Shown: positions 1-7,974, counted from the stretch's first letter. The stretch is 64,000 bases of DNA from Paracidovorax citrulli (GCF_900100305.1 NZ_FNEY01000010.1:1-64000), one strand, 5' to 3'. The notes: a model not told the origin generated them from the letters alone. Program-made: numbers and translations.

Positions 1-281
1 TGCGCCACGCGGATGATCGAGCGCAGGTCCGACACCATCGCCTCGAAGCAGCCCGCTTCCAGCCAGCGTCGGGTTTGCTGGTAGACCGCCTCCCAAGGAG
101 GTAGATCGTTGGGCAGCATCCGCCAAGGCGCGCCTGCGCGCACCAGCCAGCGCAGGGCGTTGAAGACTTCGCGCAGATCGTGCTCGCGCTGGGGCGCGCG
201 CTGGTCCATCAGGCTCAAGTAGGGCGCAGCGAAGCTCCATTCTTCATCGCTGACATCCGTCGGGTAGGGCTTGCGGGGCAT
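1..281 (-). mobile_element. IS5-family transposase, N-terminal fragment (runs off left edge)
   Basis: Reading minus from the ATG at 279-281, the frame is open to the window edge and encodes 93 residues starting MPRKPYPTDVSDEEWSF, followed by a LREVFNALRWLVRAG segment and WRMLPNDLPPWEAVYQQ. This is the typical N terminus (DUF4096-like, helix-turn-helix region) of IS5-family transposases of the type common in Acidovorax. The DDE catalytic part would lie outside the window, so I cannot say if the element is intact. The element end should lie just right of 281, because these insertion sequences have very short 5' leaders. No second terminal repeat is available to fix it. Confidence 0.85.
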
Positions 282-299
282 CCGCAGACTCTACCTTTG

Positions 300-710
300 A
301 CTTCCACTCCGAGGAGCAAAGTTCATAACACGCTCTACGTTGCGGTTGCCAACGGATTCTCGGCGGTTCGCGGGCACCGGCTCGATGTCATCGACAAGTT
401 TCTCTCGAACCCGACCTTGGGGAGCTATCATCTATTCGGCACTACCGGGAATGGCAGCAAGGCGATGGTTGCCAGCGTCGTCAACGGCGAACTGAGCATT
501 CATGACCCTCAGTTATACGAGGCCATTACAGATCCCCAAGGTGCCCGGGCAGGCGATAGCGGCGATCAGATCATTGACGCTGCGCTGATCGACCGGCTGA
601 CCAAAGGTATAGACGACCCAGCGCGAGCCATGGATGCCCGCACCGCATTGGAGCGGTACGCGGGCATGACGTGGTCGGACGCTCTGGCCGCCCATAGTTC
701 ACTGACTTGA
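300..710 (+). pseudogene. C-terminal remnant of an unknown protein next to the IS end
   Basis: An open frame continues out of the IS region and, from about 300, encodes about 136 residues ending TGA at 708-710. The composition looks like a real protein (segments such as HNTLYVAVANGFSAVRG, SYHLFGTTGNGSKAMV and ALERYAGMTWSDAL). No plausible start codon with a ribosome site is seen between the IS end and the body, so it is probably a gene whose 5' part was removed or displaced by the insertion element. Base composition is clearly lower in GC than the neighbours, which suggests acquired DNA. I do not recognise the family; an effector or polymorphic-toxin tail is possible but unproven. Confidence 0.45.
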
Positions 711-724
711 CCCCGAAAAATACC

Positions 725-1021
725 ATGACAGGCCTGAAAGGCGCAGATGCGCTCGACTTCCATAAGAAACTCAAGGAACGCAATGCTGCTTTACGCAATG
801 CGGAGTTGAACGCGGCGAAGGAACTGGCCGACAAAAATGGCAAGGAGCCTTTTGATCTCGTGAAACTGGAGAGGCTTTGCGATACCAGTCAAGCAGGCCG
901 CCTTGTTGAAGGGACCGAACGGCAAGCCATGTACGAATACATGTACTACGTCGAGTACAAGAATGTTGGCACGTTGCAGGATTTCGCCCGGGTGGTGACA
1001 ACGCTCGCGTCCTGGTCTTAA
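725..1021 (+). CDS. small orphan protein, 98 aa
   Basis: ATG at 725 (an in-frame TTG lies at 707) gives a charged, helical, soluble-looking protein with a KKLKERNAALRNAELNAAKE stretch and a Tyr-rich QAMYEYMYYVEYK segment near residue 75. There is no signal peptide or membrane segment. It follows the remnant ending at 710 by 14 nt on the same strand, so the two may be parts of one accessory operon, for example an effector or toxin tail with its partner. That is inference from arrangement only. Shine-Dalgarno is weak. Composition is lower in GC than the flanking core genes. Family not recognised. The 158 bases to the next gene hold nothing I can identify. Confidence 0.5.
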   Translation: MTGLKGADALDFHKKLKERNAALRNAELNAAKELADKNGKEPFDLVKLERLCDTSQAGRLVEGTERQAMYEYMYYVEYKNVGTLQDFARVVTTLASWS

Positions 1022-1179
1022 AGCGACCAACACGACCCTTCTGGCATCGTTGCCGCATCTTGTCGTACTACCCGTACTGCCTGCGATGCGGCGCCTAGCC
1101 AGAACCGCTTCGCTGGGTCGTGTCAGCCGCTCTCAAGTCAGACACTCCCGACGTTGTCTCCTGGCTCTGTCGGAACGGC

Positions 1180-2043
1180 TCAAGAGGCAGATTCCAGGCA
1201 GGCCACGGCATAGGGCACGTGGCCATGGCGCCCGCGGAATTCGTCCTCGAACCGGCGGTGCGCTTCGGAAAACAGGCCGAAGGGCCGGCATTCCTGCAGC
1301 ACGCGAAAGCCCGTGCCCCCCTCCACCAGCGCGGCGGCATCGCGGAAGCCGCTGACCACCGGCAACATGGCGGGGCCCGCCTGCCAGGCGGCGATCGGCA
1401 CGAAATCCGGATGCAGGTAATCCAGCACCACGCGGCAGCCGCAGCCTGCGCGCCGCGCACGCGCCGCGAGCCGCTCGAGCAGATGCCGGATGTCCGCCGG
1501 GGGCACATAGGGCGCCACGCCTTCGAGCAGCACGAGGAAGCTCCGGCCTTCCTGCCAGGGCATGGCCTCCAGCCAGGTGTCGTCCTGCAGGGTACCGGGA
1601 ACCAGCCGGCCCGAGCCCGGGGCCGCGACGGAAGGCAGGAGCAGGCGCCGCAGGGCGATGACTTCCGGCAGGTCGGCATCGATCCATTCGACGCCCGGCA
1701 AGGACGGCGCCAGCCGGCCCTGCCGGGTGCAGAGCCCCGCGCCCAGGCTGAGCACGGCGTGGACAGGCCGCTCGGCGCAGGCCTGCAGCACCAGGCGGTC
1801 GAAGACCAGGCCGCGCGCCACCACGGCCCGCACCAGCGCGGGGTCGTCCGCCGCGCGGCGCAGGTCCCAGGGGCACTGCGCCAGCAGCGGCGCGGCCCAG
1901 GGATCCACCCATGCGGCGTCGGCCTCGCGTGCCAGCGGGGAGGCCCGCGCGCTCAGGGTGAGCGCCAGGGTGGCGGAACTGCCGCGCAGGGCCTCCCAGG
2001 TCCCGGCGAGGCCGACCGGCCCTTCAGGTGGCACGGCAGGCAC
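1180..2043 (-). CDS. SAM-dependent carboxyl methyltransferase, LCMT/PPM1 (TcmP-like) family
   Basis: This 287-aa protein has the layout of leucine carboxyl methyltransferase-like enzymes. An N-terminal helix region carries SARASPLARE and WVDPWAAPLL, the SAM-binding loop is VLSLGAGLCTR (97-106), the acidic strand is DADLPEV (122-128), and the LEGVAPYVPP motif (173-182) is typical of the family. Family members methylate carboxylates (the PP2A C-terminal Leu; the tetracenomycin acid). Translation starts at a GTG immediately after the TGA of the precursor gene (TGAGTG), with no good ribosome site, so it should be translationally coupled. Position in the cassette suggests it tailors the neighbouring precursor product, possibly its C-terminal carboxylate; the substrate is inference. 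It is the last gene of the minus-strand cassette. Confidence 0.8.
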   Translation of the reverse strand: MPAVPPEGPVGLAGTWEALRGSSATLALTLSARASPLAREADAAWVDPWAAPLLAQCPWDLRRAADDPALVRAVVARGLVFDRLVLQACAERPVHAVLSLGAGLCTRQGRLAPSLPGVEWIDADLPEVIALRRLLLPSVAAPGSGRLVPGTLQDDTWLEAMPWQEGRSFLVLLEGVAPYVPPADIRHLLERLAARARRAGCGCRVVLDYLHPDFVPIAAWQAGPAMLPVVSGFRDAAALVEGGTGFRVLQECRPFGLFSEAHRRFEDEFRGRHGHVPYAVACLESAS

Positions 2044-2841
2044 TCAGCAGGTGAACGGATAGGCGCTGCCGGTGTTGTTGTACGACGTGAGCGAGATCGG
2101 CCAGAAATCCCGGGCCTCGGGCGCGTTGGGATAGTTCAGCACGATGCGGTTCTTGATCTTGCTGCCGTCCGGATTGAGCTGGTTCCAGCAACCCTTGCCG
2201 GCATCCCAGGTCAGCGACTTGTTGGGCGTGAACCGGATGGAGAAGTTGAAGGGGTTGTTGTAGCCCAGCCATTGGCTCAACAGCGGCGCCGCATCGGCAC
2301 AGCCGGGGTTCAGCAGCTCGTCGCGGAACTCCTTCGACTGCCAGGCGAGCGCGATGGCCCGCAGCACCACGCCGCCGAAGGCCAGCAGGGAGCCGGGGTC
2401 CCCGCCCGGGATGCCCAGGCCCGTGGGCAGCGCGCCGCCCACCATGCCCGGCGGCACGTGCTCCTCGTCGCGGGCGTCGGCGGTCGCGCCCATGAGCGTG
2501 GGGAACAGCTGGTAATAGCTGGCCAGCGCCTCGGCGGCGCGGTCGGCGGGCGCTTCGGGGAAGACGATCTCGAAGGCATCGTCCAGGCCGATCCAGCCGG
2601 CGGTCAGTTCGGGCTTCCACAAGGTCTGGTCGAGCGGGTTGTCGCTGCGAAGGAGCGCCACGTCCAGCCAGGGCCACTGGGTCGTCATGCCGAAGTCCTT
2701 GGCGAGCAGGGGCTGGATGTCCTTTTGCCTGAGCAGGGTGTCGCGGTATTCGGGTTCGTACCAGGACTTGGCGATGGCACGCAGATAGGCCAGCCGGAAT
2801 TCCAGCAAGGGATCGCCGGGCTGCTGCTGAATGGAACTCAT
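2044..2841 (-). CDS. BMA_0021/BMA_0022-type TOMM precursor-like protein
   Basis: This 265-aa protein has no signal peptide. It resembles the large nitrile-hydratase-leader-like precursors annotated as BMA_0021/BMA_0022-family TOMM bacteriocins (recognised from memory). Two copies of a helical leader-like module are visible: residues 11-50, with LAYLRAIAKSW and EYRDTLL, and 151-194, with GVVLRAIALAW and EFRDELL. Between them lies a Gly/Pro-rich linker (128-150). The C terminus (195-265) is rich in Asn, Ser, Thr and Tyr and ends SYNNTGSAYPFTC; this would be the modified core. Ribosome site AGGGGAGG precedes the ATG. The kinase gene ends 27 bp upstream and the methyltransferase GTG follows directly. 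Core Cys content is low for a TOMM (few Cys), so modification may involve Ser/Thr or be limited. Confidence 0.7.
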   Translation of the reverse strand: MSSIQQQPGDPLLEFRLAYLRAIAKSWYEPEYRDTLLRQKDIQPLLAKDFGMTTQWPWLDVALLRSDNPLDQTLWKPELTAGWIGLDDAFEIVFPEAPADRAAEALASYYQLFPTLMGATADARDEEHVPPGMVGGALPTGLGIPGGDPGSLLAFGGVVLRAIALAWQSKEFRDELLNPGCADAAPLLSQWLGYNNPFNFSIRFTPNKSLTWDAGKGCWNQLNPDGSKIKNRIVLNYPNAPEARDFWPISLTSYNNTGSAYPFTC

Positions 2842-2868
2842 TGGAATCCTCCCCTCATCATCATCGGA

Positions 2869-5800
2869 TCAACACACGAATGCCCCGAGCCCGGGGCGCA
2901 TACCCAGCAAGGACTGCAGCCGCTCTTCGTCGCTGGCAGTGCAGGATGCGGGATCCACATGGCGCAGGCGTGACAGGGCCTGCACTTCTATCCGGTACTT
3001 GCCGCCTTCCCGGGCGGTCTGGACGGCCTGGCGCAGGCAGGCGGCGGCCTCTGTGGCGCGCGCGCCGTCCTGCAGCAGGCAGTGGGCCTTCTGCAGCCAC
3101 AGTTCCGCAGTGTATATGCCCTCGTCCAGTTCGCGCGCGAGTTCGATGCAGTGTTCCAGGCGGCCGGCGGCGTCGGCCCAGCGGCCCTGCCGCGCCAGGA
3201 TCTCCGCGCAGAAGGCCCGGTAGTAGGTCTGGCAATATTTGCAGCCGATGCCCCAGAGGGCCTCGATCATTCCGTCGGCACCGGCGAGGTCGCCCACCAC
3301 CCAGCAGCGGATGACCTCGGCATACCCGCGGAAGGCCGGCAGGCCATAGCGCCCGGACAGCTCGATCAGCTCGTCCACCACCTGGCGGGCGCGTTCGACG
3401 TCCTGCCGCCCCAGGTAGCCCAGGGCCTGGTAGAGCATGGTGATGCCCATCGAGGGAATGTGCGCGAGGGCCCGGGCGCGTTCCACCGCGCGCACGCCAT
3501 CGTCGTGCGCCAGCGCGTCGTGGCCGGCGCCCCACCGGACCAGGGACCGCGCGGCCAGCGCCCACGACACGGTGTCGAAGCCCAGTTGCGCGGCATGGTG
3601 CCTGGAGGCATCGCCATGGCGCTCGTCGATGGCTTCGGAGAGGTAGCGCTCCGCTTCCTCGAAGCGCCCTTCGGAATAGAACGCGAGCCCGATCCAGGTG
3701 CAGGCCGCCACCAGGATGCCCGCGTCCCCCTGCCGGCGCGCCAGCTCTTCGAGCTGCAGGCTCAGGCGCATGACCTCGGCACGGTGGCTCGCCACGTGGT
3801 GGTAGGTGAGCATGAGCCAGATGTGCTGCACCCGCAGGTCCACGGAGATGTCGCGCTCCACCAGCCCCCGGGACTGCTCGATGCGCTGCTCCACCTGGGG
3901 ATGCGCCCAGCCGTACTTGTTCATCAGCGCCTGCAGCACGTAGCCGTCCAGCGCGAGCCGGGGCTCCCAGCGGTCGGCCTCCTCCAGGCGGTCGATCCAC
4001 TCCTCCACCGTGCGCGAATAGGTGATGGTCTCGTCGTTCAGCGAACGGTGCTGGGTCATGCGCAACTGGGCGAGTCCCGCCGGCACCGCGTTCGCGAAAT
4101 CCCGCGCCAGCGCATAGTGGTGCGCCAGCAGGCCGGGCTCTTCGTCGCGCACACGGGGGCGCCGCTTCAATATCACCGTGGCGGCCACGCCGTGCATATG
4201 CGAGCGCTGCGTCGTCAGCATGCTGTCGTAGGCGGCGTCGCGGATCAGCGCATGCCGAAACAGGTAGTGGCCCGCGGCATCCGCCGGCATGAGCAGCCCC
4301 ACGTCCACCAGGGACCGCAGGCTGTCCTCCACGTCCTGCATGCCGCAGTCCGGCAGCCACTCGGCATCGAAACGCCGTCCCCAGATCGAGGCCCAGCGCA
4401 GCACCTCGCGCGCCGGGCCGAGCTGCATGAAGCGGCTTTCCAGCGAGTCGCGCAGGGTGATCGGAATGCCCTTCAGGTCGGCCTGGTCCTGGAAATCCCA
4501 CACGCCGTCGCGCTCGACCAGGCAGGTTTCCAGCAGCGTGCGCGCGAGCTCCTGGATGAACAGCGCGACGCCGTCCGTGCGGGCGACGACGTGGTCGATG
4601 ACCGCCTGCGACACCCGGCGCGGCGCCAGCACGTGCCGCACCATGGACGCGGCCTCGGCCGGCCCCAGCCGGCCCACCTCCAGCCGCTGCAGCGCACCGG
4701 CCATGGGCAGGGGCGGCTCCCATTCGGGCCGGGCCGTGAGCAGCAGCATCCAGCGCTGCTCCGCCATGGCGCCCGCGAGCGCCGCCAGCCATTCCAGCGT
4801 CGCGGAATCCGCCCAGTGCAGGTCCTCGACGAACAGCAGCACCGGAGCGGAACGCGCCTGCGTCTGCAGCCAGCGCTGCGCGGCTTCCATCAGCAGCGCC
4901 TTCTGCAGCGCGGGGGCGATGTCCACCACCTGGTGCCGGCCGACCTGCAGCGACAGCCAGACGCAGAAGATCGGCAGCACGCGCTCCACGTCGCAGCCGG
5001 CCGCGGACAGCAGGGCCGACAGGCGCTCGACGACGGCGTCGTCGGGGGCTTCCGGATCGCCGCATTGCGCGCGCACCAGGGCCAGCATGGGCGCGAGGGC
5101 GCTGTTTTCCTGCTCGGGCCAGCAGGCGGTGCGCAGCACCAGCCCCTCGCGCCCCTCCACCTGCGACAGGAAGGTTTCGCTCAGGCAGGATTTGCCGATG
5201 CCGGCCTCGCCGCGCACCAGCACCGCGCGGCCCCGCCCTGCGACCGCGTCCCGCCAGCGGCGGCGCAGCGCCAGCAGCTCGCGCCACCGGCCCACGGCCT
5301 CGCGCAGCGGTTGCCGCGCTGCCTCTTCGGGCAGCATGCCGAAGGCAGGTATTTCCGAGGTGGCGCCCGGCAGGCGCACGCCGCCCTGCGGCACGAAGCG
5401 GGCATGGTGGCGCAGGCGCTGGCGCGCCGCCTCGCTCACGACCACCTGGCCGTCGGACGCCGCGGCTTCCATCCGCATCGCGATGTCCAGCGCGCGGCAC
5501 GGCACGACCGAACCGCTCTCGATCAGGACGGAGCCCGTGTGCAGGCCGATGCGGACCTGCCAGCGCACCTCCGGGCCCGCATCCTCTGCCGAACGCACCA
5601 GCTCGCGGGAGATCCGGGCGGCCAGGCGGGCATCGGCTTCGGCGTGGGAGGAGTAGCCGAGCGTGACCAGGAAATGCGTGCCCAGGGTACCGCCCAGCGT
5701 GCCGCCGCGCTGCACGGCGACGTCGATGAGGCGGCGCAGCACGCTGCGCTGGGCCATCTCCTGCCGCTCCGCGACCTCCTCGTCCGCCGGCTCGGGCGGC

Positions 5801-6804
5801 TGCGAGAAATAGACGCCGCAGTACAGCAGCGTGAGCTGCCGCTTCTCTTCGTGCGGCGTGCCGAAGGCCACGGTGGGCGCGATGGCGCTCGGGCCGGCGC
5901 CCGGGCGCGTCCGCAGGATGCCTACCAGGTCGTCCAGGCGCACGGCGGCCGAGCGCTCCCAGAGCTGGCGCGCCGAGGCGGCCCGGTCCTGGCAGCGCTT
6001 GCGCAGGGCGCTGCGCAGCACCTCGGCCAGCGGATGGCCCTGGATCGCCTGGGGCAGGCTGAATTCCTGGGGCGACAACTGCCGCTGGTAGATCTCGGCG
6101 GTGGATTCGCCCGTGACCACCTTGCCGGTGAGGCACTCCAGGAAGATCAGGCCCCAGGCATAGAGGTCGGCCTGGGGGGTCACGGCTTCGCCGCGCAACT
6201 GCTCCGGCGAGCTGTAGGCGGGCGTGCCGACGTATTCCCCCTCGCGCGTGAGCTGGGTTGCCAGCGCATCGCCGAAGCCGGGCAGCAGCGTGCTGATGCC
6301 GAAATCCAGCACCTTGGCATGCGAGGTCAGCCCCGAGGCGCTGACCATGATGTTCTCGGGCTTGAGGTCGCGGTGCGTGATGCCCGCGTCGTGCGCGCAG
6401 GCCATGGCGTCCAGCACCTGGAGCATGAGGCGGCCGGTTTCGGCCGCGGGCAGCGCGCCCTGGTTCTGCAGCACCTGCCGCAACGTCAGGCCCGGGACGA
6501 ACTCGAACACCGCGAAGACGAACGGGCCGCACACGCCCTCGTCGAGCAGTTGCACGATGTGCGGATGGTGGAGCCGGGCGCAGGCCGCGATCTCGCGCCG
6601 GAACCGCTTGAAAAGGCGCTCGTCCTCGTCGATGCGGACGAACTTCAGCACCACCTTCTGGCCGGTCTGGCGGTGGGCCGCGGAAAACACGATGCCGTAG
6701 GAGCCCGTGCCGATCACGTCCTGCAGTACGTAGCGCTGCACGAGCGCGTCCTGCGTGGAGAAGGCGTCCCGGATGTGCCCCGGGTCCGGAGCGCGGAGAC
6801 TCAT
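2869..6804 (-). CDS. Ser/Thr kinase / cyclase-like / STAND ATPase / TPR fusion (TOMM system kinase-cyclase type)
   Basis: This 1311-aa cytosolic regulator starts at the ATG at 6804, preceded by AGGGGGA. The Hanks-type kinase (about 25-290) has GTGSYG (32-37), Lys54, Glu71, HRDLKPEN (144-151), DFG (167-169) and SPE (199-201), so it looks active. A class III nucleotide cyclase-like domain (about 312-490) follows. It keeps RIGLHTGSV and RMEAAASDGQVVVSEA but lacks both metal Asp residues: the expected FxD is YCG at 328-330 and the expected GD is GT at 375-376. A STAND/AAA ATPase has Walker A GEAGIGKS (532-539) and Walker B LLFVEDLHWAD. The C-terminal third is TPR-like helical repeats. The architecture matches TOMM system kinase/cyclase fusion proteins, which accompany this precursor family. 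thiD ends only 31 bp upstream. Confidence 0.8.
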   Translation of the reverse strand: MSLRAPDPGHIRDAFSTQDALVQRYVLQDVIGTGSYGIVFSAAHRQTGQKVVLKFVRIDEDERLFKRFRREIAACARLHHPHIVQLLDEGVCGPFVFAVFEFVPGLTLRQVLQNQGALPAAETGRLMLQVLDAMACAHDAGITHRDLKPENIMVSASGLTSHAKVLDFGISTLLPGFGDALATQLTREGEYVGTPAYSSPEQLRGEAVTPQADLYAWGLIFLECLTGKVVTGESTAEIYQRQLSPQEFSLPQAIQGHPLAEVLRSALRKRCQDRAASARQLWERSAAVRLDDLVGILRTRPGAGPSAIAPTVAFGTPHEEKRQLTLLYCGVYFSQPPEPADEEVAERQEMAQRSVLRRLIDVAVQRGGTLGGTLGTHFLVTLGYSSHAEADARLAARISRELVRSAEDAGPEVRWQVRIGLHTGSVLIESGSVVPCRALDIAMRMEAAASDGQVVVSEAARQRLRHHARFVPQGGVRLPGATSEIPAFGMLPEEAARQPLREAVGRWRELLALRRRWRDAVAGRGRAVLVRGEAGIGKSCLSETFLSQVEGREGLVLRTACWPEQENSALAPMLALVRAQCGDPEAPDDAVVERLSALLSAAGCDVERVLPIFCVWLSLQVGRHQVVDIAPALQKALLMEAAQRWLQTQARSAPVLLFVEDLHWADSATLEWLAALAGAMAEQRWMLLLTARPEWEPPLPMAGALQRLEVGRLGPAEAASMVRHVLAPRRVSQAVIDHVVARTDGVALFIQELARTLLETCLVERDGVWDFQDQADLKGIPITLRDSLESRFMQLGPAREVLRWASIWGRRFDAEWLPDCGMQDVEDSLRSLVDVGLLMPADAAGHYLFRHALIRDAAYDSMLTTQRSHMHGVAATVILKRRPRVRDEEPGLLAHHYALARDFANAVPAGLAQLRMTQHRSLNDETITYSRTVEEWIDRLEEADRWEPRLALDGYVLQALMNKYGWAHPQVEQRIEQSRGLVERDISVDLRVQHIWLMLTYHHVASHRAEVMRLSLQLEELARRQGDAGILVAACTWIGLAFYSEGRFEEAERYLSEAIDERHGDASRHHAAQLGFDTVSWALAARSLVRWGAGHDALAHDDGVRAVERARALAHIPSMGITMLYQALGYLGRQDVERARQVVDELIELSGRYGLPAFRGYAEVIRCWVVGDLAGADGMIEALWGIGCKYCQTYYRAFCAEILARQGRWADAAGRLEHCIELARELDEGIYTAELWLQKAHCLLQDGARATEAAACLRQAVQTAREGGKYRIEVQALSRLRHVDPASCTASDEERLQSLLGMRPGLGAFVC

Positions 6805-6835
6805 GCGGCTTCCCCCTGGCGCGGCGGGCGGCCGC

Positions 6836-7735
6836 TCACAGGGATCCCCCGGTCGCGGCCGGGTCGCGGTGGATGCGCTGCGCCACGGGCGCATGCCCAT
6901 GGTCGAGCGGACCTGCGCCGCGGCCCGTGCGCACCGGTGCCCCGGCGGCGATCGCCGCCTGGACGTAGGCATGCGCGGCGGCCACCGCTTCGCGCAGTCC
7001 GCTGCCCAGGGCCAGGTGGGCGGCGATCGCGGACGACAGCGTGCAGCCCGTGCCATGGCCGTTGCGCGTCGGGATGCGCGCGGACCGCAGGCGCAGGTGC
7101 TGCGCCACGCCCCGCACGGCCAGGACATCCACCAGCGCGTCGCCCGGCAGGTGGCCGCCCTTGAGCAGCACGGCCTGGGCGCCGAGGCCCAGCAGCTCCC
7201 GCGCCGCGGCGTCCATGGCGCTCTCGTCCTGGATGGCGCGGCCCAGCAGCATGCCCGCCTCGTCGAGGTTCGGCGTCACCACCGCAGCCAGCGGAAACAG
7301 CGCCTTCACCAGCACGCGCACGGTGTCCGGCGCGATGAGGCGATCGCCGCTGGTGGCCACCATGACGGGGTCGAGCACCACGTGGGGCAGCGCGTGCCGG
7401 CGGATCGCGTCGGCCACCACCTCGGCGACCTCCGGAGCATGCAGCATGCCGATCTTGACGGCATCCACGCCGATGTCTTCCACCACCGCGTCGATCTGGT
7501 CGCCCAGGATGGCGGCGGGCACTCCGTGGATGGAGCGTACGCCCTGCGTGTTCTGGGCGGTGATGGCCGTGATGGCGGTCATTCCGTAGCAGCCCAGGGC
7601 GGCGAAGGTCTTCAGGTCGGCCTGGATGCCCGCCCCGCCTCCGCTGTCGGACCCGGCGATGGACAGGACGCGCACGTATCGGGGTCCTTCCACGGCGCAT
7701 GCAGCCGGCCGTGGTTCGAGAGGCTTGGAATTCAT
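6836..7735 (-). CDS. thiD: hydroxymethylpyrimidine kinase / phosphomethylpyrimidine kinase
   Basis: This 299-aa enzyme performs the two phosphorylations of the HMP moiety of thiamine (HMP to HMP-P to HMP-PP). Diagnostic ribokinase-fold signatures are VLSIAGSDSGGGAGIQADLK near the N terminus, VLDPVMVATSG in the middle and the anion-hole motif RNGHGTGCTLSSA near residue 225. The last about 20 residues are a variable tail. It is divergent from the riboswitch-controlled thiO operon, sharing the 240-bp spacer 7736-7974. A CATAAT hexamer lies 7 nt before its ATG with no Shine-Dalgarno. The kinase gene of the TOMM cassette follows after 31 bp on the same strand, so read-through from thiD is likely. 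Confidence 0.95.
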   Translation of the reverse strand: MNSKPLEPRPAACAVEGPRYVRVLSIAGSDSGGGAGIQADLKTFAALGCYGMTAITAITAQNTQGVRSIHGVPAAILGDQIDAVVEDIGVDAVKIGMLHAPEVAEVVADAIRRHALPHVVLDPVMVATSGDRLIAPDTVRVLVKALFPLAAVVTPNLDEAGMLLGRAIQDESAMDAAARELLGLGAQAVLLKGGHLPGDALVDVLAVRGVAQHLRLRSARIPTRNGHGTGCTLSSAIAAHLALGSGLREAVAAAHAYVQAAIAAGAPVRTGRGAGPLDHGHAPVAQRIHRDPAATGGSL

Positions 7736-7742
7736 GGCAAAA

Positions 7743-7748
7743 ATTATG
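7743..7748 (-). promoter_or_regulatory. -10-like CATAAT of thiD, probably leaderless
   Basis: On the minus strand CATAAT is followed by 7 nt (TTTTGCC) and then the thiD ATG. With the usual 6-7 nt from the -10 box to +1, the transcript would start at or next to the start codon. There is no Shine-Dalgarno, which fits. No convincing -35 was identified. Confidence 0.45.
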
Positions 7749-7807
7749 GCGCATGCGCGATATCAAATACGCCTTCCGCAGCGCTGTGCTGTAATTCAGG
7801 GAACGGA

Positions 7808-7892
7808 CGAAACAGGGGTGCCGCGCCCGCCGGGCGCGGCTGAGAAAGACCCTCGGCACCCGATCCAGGTCATGCTGGCGTGGGGAGTTTCG
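7808..7892 (+). promoter_or_regulatory. TPP riboswitch (THI box)
   Basis: The conserved thiamine-pyrophosphate aptamer is readable. P1 closes with CGAAAC (7808-7813) against GTTTCG (7887-7892). GGGGTGCC and the CTGAGA box (near 7839) form the pyrimidine-sensing arm, with ACCC, CGATCCAGGTCATGCTGG and GTGGGGA in the 3' half. The P3 arm is a GC-rich hairpin (CGCGCCCG/CGGGCGCG). The thiO start lies 82 nt downstream, and the segment between should hold the expression platform. It regulates thiO-thiS-thiG-thiE by TPP feedback. This orientation is plus; it does not read into thiD. Confidence 0.95.
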
Positions 7893-7974
7893 ACGGTGGA
7901 CCGCCGCCTGTTCTCCGTGCCGCGCCTTCGCGCGCAAGCGCCCGACCGACGAGAACCGCATCCACCGCCCGCCC

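Noticed and set aside
1120..2973. 617-codon plus-strand frame across the methyltransferase and precursor genes
   Set aside because: Shadow; both minus-strand genes have recognisable motifs, ribosome signals and coupling.
6781..7128. Upstream extension of the kinase frame to 7128
   Set aside because: It runs into thiD in another frame; the ATG at 6804 has AGGGGGA and the kinase fold begins about 25 residues later.
3082..7164. 1360-codon open frame on plus, opposite the kinase fusion gene
   Set aside because: Shadow of the high-GC minus-strand gene: low-complexity His/Gln/Gly/Arg composition, no domain, while the minus strand has intact kinase and ATPase motifs.
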